This document shows positions 55,126 through 62,415 of a stretch of 64,000 bases of DNA, in pieces. Every line of letters starts with the position of its first letter. Position 1 is the first letter of the stretch. The translations under genes were made by a program, and so were the position numbers. The DNA is from Anaerosomatales bacterium (GTDB lineage: Bacteria; Actinomycetota; Coriobacteriia; Anaerosomatales; SLCP01): positions 46,728-110,727 of the forward strand of contig JARGFT010000008.1 in NCBI GenBank assembly GCA_029210645.1, written 5' to 3'. The notes beneath the pieces were generated by a model. It did no database searches. It saw only the letters and a program-made list of their open reading frames with translations, and was not told where the DNA came from.

Positions 55126-55163
55126 ATCCCGTAACCGATTCACTGAAAGGGGGCAAGGGGAAC

Positions 55164-56522
55164 ATGGCAGTAACCAGACGACAGTTCGTCGCGGGAATGA
55201 GCGCTCTGGCCGCATCGATGGGATTTAATTCGGCCCAGATCGCGAAGATCACCGAGGCGCTGGCTGTTGGCGGACTTGGCTTCAAGACGAAACCCAAGGT
55301 TCTGTGGGTCCATGGCGCCGAGTGCACTGGCTGTTCAGTCTCATTGCTCAGCCTGTACGAGGATGCCCGGGGTCTGGCGATAAGGGGTACGAACATCAGC
55401 ACGCTCGCTGCCCTTGAGCTGGCGACGGACGCACCGGGTGGCGATGTCCTCACCTATAAGCGTACGCTGCAGAACAACGGGTTCAATGTGGATGGATCGC
55501 CTTACGCGATCAACGTCCAGGACATCCTGATCGACTGGGTCGACCTGCAGTATCACGAGACCGTTCAGAGCATGGGTGGCGACCTCGGCTATCGAGTGCT
55601 CGCAGAGAACATGGTCTACAGCGGCGGCGACGACCCGTTCGTGCTTGTGGTTGAAGGCGCTGTTCAGGACAAGGACCTTGGCGGTGCCTGGGGCGACGCT
55701 GGTCACCATCCATGGTGTTCCATCGGCATGCCCGACACTGCAGGCACTGCGGTCATCGACGGCACCACGCCTCTCACGGACCTCTCGTTCGATGATGTGG
55801 TCCAGAAGCTTGCGGAGCGCGCGGACTGTGCGGCGGTCATCGCAATCGGCCAGTGTGCCACGTTCGGTGGCATTCCCGCGTCGACCTCACCCGAGTTCAC
55901 GGACATCCTCGGCGTGGGCCAGGGCGACAACAAGGGTCGTCAGACGGGGGCCATGGGCACCCACGAGTTCCTCCTGCACAAGGGCAGCGCAGCGGCCGAT
56001 AAGGTCGTCAACGTGCCCGGTTGCCCGACTAACCCGTGGTGGTTCGTGCTTACCGTCGTAGCGTTCCTCGTCGATCTGAAGGCCACGCTTGGCGCTCTTG
56101 CCGGCACCGAGGGCCCGCTGGGCATTCTCACGGCCACGGCCGGCCTTCCCGCTATCACCGGTGGCGTCGATGCAACCCGTCGCCTCACCGCTGTCTATGG
56201 CACCCCGCTTCACGGCCCGGCGTGCGCTCGCTACGGCGAGTACGTAAAGGGCAACTTCGCCGATAACCCCGGTGAGGACGGCTGCCTGCAGCTCATCGGC
56301 TGCAAGGGCCCCTCGGTCAACTCGACGTGTGGTGTCCACGGCTGGAACGGCCAGCAGCCCGAGAACAGGGAAGCGCTGCGTGGTGCGGGCTTCATCGACT
56401 CCCATAACGTCGCCGACTTTGGCGGCAAGCAGGGCGGCAACTGCATCATGGCCGGTCACCCCTGCATGGGATGCACGGAGCAGGGCTATCCCGACGCATT
56501 CGTCCCGTTCGTTGTCCGATAA
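55164..56522 (+). CDS. [NiFe] hydrogenase small subunit, Tat-exported
   Basis: 452 residues from ATG 55164; the ORF-track start at 55050 is unsupported. The twin-arginine motif TRRQFVAGMSALAAS gives Tat export. Fe-S ligands are visible: HGAECTGCS for the proximal cluster with GQCATFGG and VPGCPTNPWW; PLHGPACARYGEYVKG and LIGCKGP for the distal cluster; and CGVHGWNG...HPCMGC for the medial cluster. There is no C-terminal membrane helix. An inserted Ala/Gly/Leu-rich stretch (~residues 305-347) is uncommon. It pairs with the large subunit 21 bases downstream. Confidence 0.93.
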   Translation: MAVTRRQFVAGMSALAASMGFNSAQIAKITEALAVGGLGFKTKPKVLWVHGAECTGCSVSLLSLYEDARGLAIRGTNISTLAALELATDAPGGDVLTYKRTLQNNGFNVDGSPYAINVQDILIDWVDLQYHETVQSMGGDLGYRVLAENMVYSGGDDPFVLVVEGAVQDKDLGGAWGDAGHHPWCSIGMPDTAGTAVIDGTTPLTDLSFDDVVQKLAERADCAAVIAIGQCATFGGIPASTSPEFTDILGVGQGDNKGRQTGAMGTHEFLLHKGSAAADKVVNVPGCPTNPWWFVLTVVAFLVDLKATLGALAGTEGPLGILTATAGLPAITGGVDATRRLTAVYGTPLHGPACARYGEYVKGNFADNPGEDGCLQLIGCKGPSVNSTCGVHGWNGQQPENREALRGAGFIDSHNVADFGGKQGGNCIMAGHPCMGCTEQGYPDAFVPFVVR

Positions 56523-56543
56523 GACAGGAAGGAGGGAATACAC

Positions 56544-58592
56544 ATGGCTTATCCAGGTGCGATTACCAACGAAGTCGACCCGGTCTCACGAATCGAAGGT
56601 CACCTCGGCGTTGCGGTCAACGTGTCGGGTGGCGTGATTCAGAGCGCCTACACCCACGGCAACCTGTGGCGCGGTTTTGAGAACATTGCCATTGGGCGTG
56701 AGCCGAATGATCCGATCACGCTCATGCAGCGTATCTGTGGCGTTTGACCTGTGCCGCATGGCACGTGTGCCACATACGCCGCTGACGCGGTTCTCGGCTA
56801 CAGCAAGAGCTACATGACATGGGATACCACCACCATGGGTGGCGGCATGGGTGTACCGGCGAAGGCCGTCCATCTACGCAACCTCGCCGTGGCGTGCGAC
56901 AACCTCATGTCGAGTATCACGCACTTCTACCACCTCGCTGCGCCCAGCTACGTCCAGGGCCCGAACATGCCGCCGTGGACGCCGTACTGGAATGACGCTG
57001 ACTACCACGCTCTCCTCCTGTCACAGGGACGGACATTGCCCCAGGTCGATGAGGGCTTCTCGAAGGACCTCTGGTCGGCTGTCATCACGCAGTACGTGAA
57101 GGCGCTGCGCATGCGTCGCCTCGTCTTCGAGGCAAGCGCGCTCTTCATCGGTCGTGCGCCGATGACATCCAATCTGGTCGCCGGTGGCGTTACCGTGAAC
57201 GCAGGTGATGCTGACTTCGCAGATCGCTGCGACACCTTCAAGGAGATCATGACCGAGGTCGGCAACTTCATCGCCAAGGAGTACGTCCCGGTCGCGCTTG
57301 CGCTGAGCGCGCTCTATCCCGGCTACGACAACACCAACAACCTTGGTCTGGGTTGGGGTGCTGGCCTCGGCAACTTCCTCGCATGGGGTAACTACCCTCT
57401 GCCCGGTGGCGGCATCGCCGTCAAGGGTGGGAAGTTGGACAACACCGCCGCTGCTCCCGCGTTCGCACACGGTGCGCCCGATCAGTTCATGACAGGGTAT
57501 GGGAGTGTGGACACCGCAATTCAGCGCGTCAAGGTCGGCCTGCGCGAGTTCATCACCTACTCGCGCTACGCTGACCTCGACACGCCGGAGTTCGACGCCG
57601 ATGACAAGGCGTATCCCGGTGACGTGACGCGCACGGTTCCCGACAGGGACAAGGCCAGCGCCTACACCTATCTCAAGGCACCTCGGTTCGATGAGAAGGC
57701 CAGAGAGGTGGGCCCGCTGGCTCGCATGTACGTCAACGGCATCTTCCAGAACGACGTCGCGCTTGCGACTACGGTCAACCTTGGGGCACCTTACGTCGGC
57801 TACGCTGACTACGCAAAGGGCGCTGGGCTCGATCCGGCCATGATTGCGGCCGATATCGCCGTCGCTCTCGTCCGCGAGGGACTTGCGACGCTGACCGTGG
57901 ATCTCTCGGTTGATGGTGGCACTGCCGCGACCATAGTCGTTGGCAAGACGGTGGGCGTGGACGGCGCAACACACGCTATCGGAACTCTGACTGGCGCCAT
58001 CATCACTGCCGCCTACACCGGTGGCACCGTGACCGTTGGTCTGGAAGAGTGGGCATTCAGCAACCCGGTTATCACCGGTACGATCGCGGGCCACGTGCTC
58101 GGTCTGAAGGCCGGCATCTCCACGATGGACCGGATCCGCGCTCGTGCGCTCGAGTCGCTGATCCACATCCAGTTCGTCAACGGTCCTGCGGACACGTGGG
58201 TCGGCGGCTGGATTGCTGACGTCAAGGGAATGGCGGGCGAGGCCACCTTCATCCCGAAGCCGACCCCTACCGGCGAGCGGAAGGGCTTCGGCTGCATCGA
58301 CGCTCCGCGCGGTGCGTTGGCGCACTTCTCGACCATCAACAACGGCAAGATCTCTGCCTATCAGTGTGTCGTTCCCTACACCTGGAACGGCTCGCCGCGA
58401 GACAAATTCAACAACCCGGGTGCGACGGAGAAGGCGCTCGAGGGAGTGCCCTTCGACAACAACATCCCCGTGTACTTCGGGCCCGGCGTTGCACAGGTCG
58501 CTGGCGCTGAGAGCCCTGCCCAGGCTGGTGGCGTTGAGGTCTTGAGAGTATGTCAATCATTCGACCCGTGTATCGCTTGTGCGGTCCACTAA
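56544..58592 (+). CDS. [NiFe] hydrogenase large subunit with selenocysteine in the L1 motif
   Basis: The frame runs from ATG 56544 (after GGAAGGAGGG) through an in-frame TGA at 56745-56747 to TAA 58592, 682 residues. The ORF track splits it into a 67-residue piece and a 613-residue piece. L1 reads RICGV-U-PVPHGTC: Cys65 is kept and UGA replaces the second Cys (position 68), which bridges Ni and Fe in known enzymes. L2 is normal (DPCIACAVH). The protein stops at the L2 His, so there is no C-terminal extension for a maturation protease. A Gly/Thr-rich insert spans ~448-505. No ribosome binding site precedes the GTG at 56751, so restart is unlikely. It binds the Tat-exported small subunit and should split H2. 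Confidence 0.9.
56759..56772 (+). promoter_or_regulatory. Candidate bacterial SECIS hairpin of the hydrogenase mRNA
   Basis: UGGCA-CGUG-UGCCA, a 5-bp stem with a four-base loop whose second base is G, lies with 16 bases between the UGA and the loop. The distance is at the short end of the bacterial model. Another hairpin (GUGCC-GCAU-GGCAC, 56751-56764) begins closer to the UGA and competes with it. Confidence 0.5.
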
Positions 58593-58615
58593 CCCTGTGA
58601 GAAGGAGGTGACAGA

Positions 58616-59947
58616 GTGAAAAGACTCAGCATTCTCGTAGTACTTGCAACGATGTTCCTGCTTGCGTTCAGCGGGGTTGCTTATGCGAACTTCGCGATTC
58701 ACGGCGGGTACTCGCTCGATACCGACGCGTGCGCCGGCTGTCACAGAGCACACACGTCGTTCTCGGAGCTCCGATGGGCGAGTCAGTATGACCCGGCCAT
58801 CACCTCGAGCGCACTGCTCGTGTCCTCTGCTGACACGATGACCGAGTTCTGCAACACTTGTCACGGTCCGGATGCGCCGGGTGCCTCGACGAACGTCGTC
58901 GAAGGCGTCTTCGACTCCGGCCCGTCTGCGGATGTCTCCACTACCGTCGGTGCTTCCTCACTGGGCACACCGACGGTCGATCCGACGCTCTACCAGACGA
59001 ACTCCACCTTCGATGCGGTTCTGAACGGTGGTGGCTTCTCGACGGTCGGAGCAGCTTCGACGCAGTCCATGCACAGCATGGATGCAACGGGAACCATGTG
59101 GGGCTTCGGCGCGTCCGTTGACGCTGCCGAGTATCCGAACCTCACCTGCACCAGCTGCCATGACGTGCACGGCAGCTCGAACTATCGTCTGCTGAAGGAC
59201 AGCCTCCCTGGTGGCGCTGTCGGCGGTTACCTGCCCGACGGCACGCCTCAGCCCTTCGTCATCTCGGCTGAGCAGGGCTACCCGGCTGGTGGCTGGCTCA
59301 AGCATGAGGATGGCGCCGCTCAGATGAATCTCTATCGTCCGAACTACACCGCTCCGGAGTATGCGTACCAGCCTCCGGCGGTACCCGGTGAGTTCCGGTC
59401 GATGTCCGGTTGGTGTGCTGGGTGCCACCAGCAGTACATCGTCCGCGAGAGCGCTTACAACTACGGTACCTTCGAGGGCCTGTCGGCATCTATGGGATCT
59501 GTCAACCGCCACCGTCACCCCGTCAACGTGACGCTTGCTGCTGGTGTCGGTCCAGACCGTAACCTGGTGGAAGAGGTCAGGCTTCAGCCGGGCATCTCCG
59601 TGGAGGAGTCTCAGACCCAGGGCGGCTTTGGTGCGACCTACGCCCTCCCGCTCGAGGCCAGGCCTGCTAGCCCGTTGCCTCGTGGCACCTGGGGCGAACA
59701 GGACTACATCGGCTGCCTGACGTGCCACCGTGCGCACGGCAGCGATGCCGTCATGACTGGCTGGGCCGAGGCCACGATCGAGCTGATCCAGCCGGCCGGC
59801 TCAGTCTCAACAACGGATGGTGTGCCGAGCGTAGACATTTGGGGTCCGGTCATCGCTCCCGGTCGTGGTGGTGTGGAGCCGCTCACGGATAGTGCCCTCC
59901 TGCGCTTCGACAACCGTGGCGTGTGCGAACGCTGCCACAACAAGTAA
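58616..59947 (+). CDS. Exported hexaheme cytochrome c downstream of hydrogenase
   Basis: 443 residues, GTG start with a perfect AAGGAGGTGA. A Sec signal peptide (LSILVVLATMFLLAFSGVAYA) precedes six CXXCH motifs: CAGCH, CNTCH, CTSCH, CAGCH, CLTCH and CERCH. Motifs like CTSCHDVHGSSNYRLL and CLTCHRAHGSDA are of the doubled-CXXCH class. It is the only other gene of the hydrogenase transcript before a terminator and so the likely electron acceptor of the small subunit. Confidence 0.92.
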   Translation: MKRLSILVVLATMFLLAFSGVAYANFAIHGGYSLDTDACAGCHRAHTSFSELRWASQYDPAITSSALLVSSADTMTEFCNTCHGPDAPGASTNVVEGVFDSGPSADVSTTVGASSLGTPTVDPTLYQTNSTFDAVLNGGGFSTVGAASTQSMHSMDATGTMWGFGASVDAAEYPNLTCTSCHDVHGSSNYRLLKDSLPGGAVGGYLPDGTPQPFVISAEQGYPAGGWLKHEDGAAQMNLYRPNYTAPEYAYQPPAVPGEFRSMSGWCAGCHQQYIVRESAYNYGTFEGLSASMGSVNRHRHPVNVTLAAGVGPDRNLVEEVRLQPGISVEESQTQGGFGATYALPLEARPASPLPRGTWGEQDYIGCLTCHRAHGSDAVMTGWAEATIELIQPAGSVSTTDGVPSVDIWGPVIAPGRGGVEPLTDSALLRFDNRGVCERCHNK

Positions 59948-59995
59948 TACTCGCGAGCACGACCTGAAGCGATTCTGGCTTCATGAGCACTGACG

Positions 59996-60027
59996 GCGGG
60001 CCCCGGGTCGCTCGACCCGGGGCCCGC
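59996..60027 (+). terminator. Terminator of the hydrogenase operon
   Basis: A 15-bp GC stem (GCGGGCCCCGGGTCG with its complement) and a short loop lie 49 bases after the hexaheme cytochrome stop. There is no T run, but stem strength is very high. Confidence 0.65.
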
Positions 60028-60127
60028 TGAACGCCTGGAACAGGTATCGATGGTGTAGAGTGGACGGGGCGTCAGGTCGGCATCCGCCGAGCCTGCTAGC
60101 AGCGAAGATTCTCAGATGGAGATACAC

Positions 60128-61462
60128 ATGACAGAGAACGATGAGCACACCGCAGGGTGGGAAGGCTACCGTGCGATCGGCCTGGTTGACAACCCCTTTC
60201 GGTTGCCCGCTCGGACGGGCCCGGATGAGGTCGGCATCAAGCTGACGACTCGCGCAGCATCGCTGAAGCTGCTGACCGCCATCGAAGAGGTGATTGCGGG
60301 CGACCGCCCGCGTCCGGTCCGGGTGTTGAAGTCATCGACCCTGCCTGCCTACTACCCCCGCTCTGCCATGACCACTACGCTGCGGGAGTTGGGCGAGGGA
60401 AGCGAGACGGGACTGCTTCCCGTGTACGTGCAGCTCATCATGATGCGCAAGGGGCGCATCCGTGGCACCCTCTCGGCGCTTGCCGAACTCGTTGTGGGAC
60501 GCTCGATCGACCTGACCATCGCTCGTTACGCGCAAAGGGCGCTCAGCGAGCCCGACGCGCTGTTGCCTGAGTGGAACGATGTCGCAGCGCTTGACGTAGC
60601 GGATCTGCTCGACAGATTCGAGTCTGAGCCTGCAGCCACTGTTGCGGAGGTGTTCGGCGCACCAGTGGAGCTCCGCGAAAATGTGGCGGGTGGGCTTGCC
60701 GAAGTCATGAGAAACTCCGGCATGCGTCAGGCCCATCAGCCGATCGATCCCCAGGAAGACGATGCGACGTCGGAGGAGGACGCCGCCGAGAAGCTCGCGG
60801 CGATGGTGGATGACAGTGAGGGACCTGCCGAAGACGAGGCTACTGAAGAAGACCCCGCGGCACACGAGGCGGCGGTTGTCTCGGCGTACGTGATCGCGCA
60901 CCTGAAGAAGCACGTGTCGCCGGTGCTGGGACGCGGGTTGCGCGCCTACGTCCTGAGCGGTACGGCGGCCATGTCCCAGGAGCTCAAGGTCACTCGGGCA
61001 CCTCGCAAGACGCTCGGGGCCATTGCCCGGTTCGCTAAGCTCACATTCCGCTCGGTGGTGATCATCTACGACGGATTCGAGGCGTGGGACGATATCCCCG
61101 ACGATCAGCGGGCGATCATCGTGAGCGGGCTCTCCGAGATCCGCTTTGCGCTCGGGGCCGATGGCGTGATTGTCATCGCGGGTTCCGAAGCCGAGGCGCC
61201 CGAGATCGACGACCAGTTCGCCACCGCCATCCGTGTGGACTGGACGATGCCTGAACTCCAGCAGGTCGAGGTACCCGACACTGCCTGCGGCTACGATGTC
61301 TTCGCCGGCTGGCTCCAAGCGGCCACGCTTCCCGGTGCCGATACCTCGGCGCTGAGGGCGCGTGTGGAGCGCGTGTGTGCTGGCAGCGAGACTCTCTCCG
61401 CTGGCGCAGCCCTTGCTGCTGAGGAGATCGAGAAGGCGGCAGCTGAGGCCATGGGCGGCTAA
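60128..61462 (+). CDS. Degenerate AAA-like protein, lacks Walker A
   Basis: 444 residues from ATG 60128, GGAG 6 bases upstream. It opens like ExeA/TniB-type ATPases (IGLVDNPFRL), but where Walker A (GxxGxGK) should be it reads VLKSSTLPAYYPRSAMTTTLRELG. A very acidic linker (~residues 205-245) separates it from a segment with Walker-B-like VVIIYDGFEAWDD and sensor-like GVIVIAGSEAEA. Probably a non-hydrolysing regulatory or scaffold AAA protein. It may belong with the following TM protein. Function unknown. Confidence 0.6.
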   Translation: MTENDEHTAGWEGYRAIGLVDNPFRLPARTGPDEVGIKLTTRAASLKLLTAIEEVIAGDRPRPVRVLKSSTLPAYYPRSAMTTTLRELGEGSETGLLPVYVQLIMMRKGRIRGTLSALAELVVGRSIDLTIARYAQRALSEPDALLPEWNDVAALDVADLLDRFESEPAATVAEVFGAPVELRENVAGGLAEVMRNSGMRQAHQPIDPQEDDATSEEDAAEKLAAMVDDSEGPAEDEATEEDPAAHEAAVVSAYVIAHLKKHVSPVLGRGLRAYVLSGTAAMSQELKVTRAPRKTLGAIARFAKLTFRSVVIIYDGFEAWDDIPDDQRAIIVSGLSEIRFALGADGVIVIAGSEAEAPEIDDQFATAIRVDWTMPELQQVEVPDTACGYDVFAGWLQAATLPGADTSALRARVERVCAGSETLSAGAALAAEEIEKAAAEAMGG

Positions 61463-61507
61463 CGGGAAGACACGACGCTGCTGCGGCACGGGAGGGACGT
61501 GGATCTC

Positions 61508-62383
61508 ATGGACAAGCCGCAGACATCCGAGATGTCCGGGGCGCCGACACGCATGCGAGCAATGCTGGCATCCAACGCCTTCCGTGTGGGCATCGTGGTG
61601 CTCGCCGCTGCGATTATCTTTGGCGCGTGGGCGTTCGCCCAGTCCGGACGCGACGAGGCGCCGGACGACGGCGCGACCGTAGTGCTGGCCCTTGACGACG
61701 ACTACGAGCGCGCCCGTCAGGCCGCTGAGTCGGGTGACACCGACAAGGCTGTCGAGATACTCGAGCGCATTCTTGCGGAAGACCCTGAGCACGAACGCGC
61801 AGCGGCATTGCTGCGTCAGTTGCGAGCCGATCAGGTCGCGGCGGCGGATAGCGCAGGCACGCAGTCCGGGGGCAGTGGGGACTCGGCGACCGATGCTGAT
61901 GGATCGAGCAGCCAGGATCCCGCGCAGCCGGACGCCCCGGATTCCGCGCAACCGCGTCCGATCGACGACGCCGCGCTGCTTGCCCCGGTGACCGATCTCG
62001 CCCTGCTGCTGCCTCAGGTCATTACCGGGTGGGAGCGGGGTAGTCCTCTGGTGGAGGGTTCTGATGCGACCGTGTCATTCTCGCCCACGAGTGCGGGTAC
62101 GGTAAGCCGTGCGCTCTACTCGGTCCATGATCGCGGATCTGTCGAGGGTGCGCTCGCGTTCATCGAGAACACGAGCAAGGTCGCGTTCTCGAGCAACGGA
62201 GCCGACGTGCGCATCGGTCAAGAGAACGGGTACTTCGGCAGCGACGAGCGCAGGCTCGCGACCGCCGTGTTCGCCCGCGGCCGGTTCGCGTTTGAGGTCG
62301 TGGTGACAGTACCGGATGGCAACCCGGCTTCTGCCAGGGATGCGGCGATCGCCCTTGCGGGCGAGTTCGAGGCAGCACAGTAG
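61508..62383 (+). CDS. Single-helix membrane protein with TPR-like segment, unknown function
   Basis: About 291 residues. The start is uncertain: ATG 61508 or GTG 61499 (GGAGGG at 61491). A helix (VGIVVLAAAIIFGAWAFAQSG) is followed by one TPR-like unit (DDDYERARQAAESGDTDKAVEILERILAEDPEHERAAALLRQL), a disordered Ser/Asp/Gln/Pro linker (~120-160), and a C-terminal globular part (LALLLPQVITGWERGSPLVEGSDATVSF). It lies 45 bases after the AAA-like gene; the two probably work together. Confidence 0.6.
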   Translation: MDKPQTSEMSGAPTRMRAMLASNAFRVGIVVLAAAIIFGAWAFAQSGRDEAPDDGATVVLALDDDYERARQAAESGDTDKAVEILERILAEDPEHERAAALLRQLRADQVAAADSAGTQSGGSGDSATDADGSSSQDPAQPDAPDSAQPRPIDDAALLAPVTDLALLLPQVITGWERGSPLVEGSDATVSFSPTSAGTVSRALYSVHDRGSVEGALAFIENTSKVAFSSNGADVRIGQENGYFGSDERRLATAVFARGRFAFEVVVTVPDGNPASARDAAIALAGEFEAAQ

Positions 62384-62415
62384 ACACTCACATACTTGGA
62401 ACGGGAGCGCTCTGC

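Noticed and set aside
56751-58592. The 613-residue ORF starting at GTG 56751 as an independent gene, with 56544-56747 as a separate small gene
   Set aside because: No ribosome binding site precedes the GTG, and the two pieces join in frame across TGA into one complete hydrogenase L1 motif.
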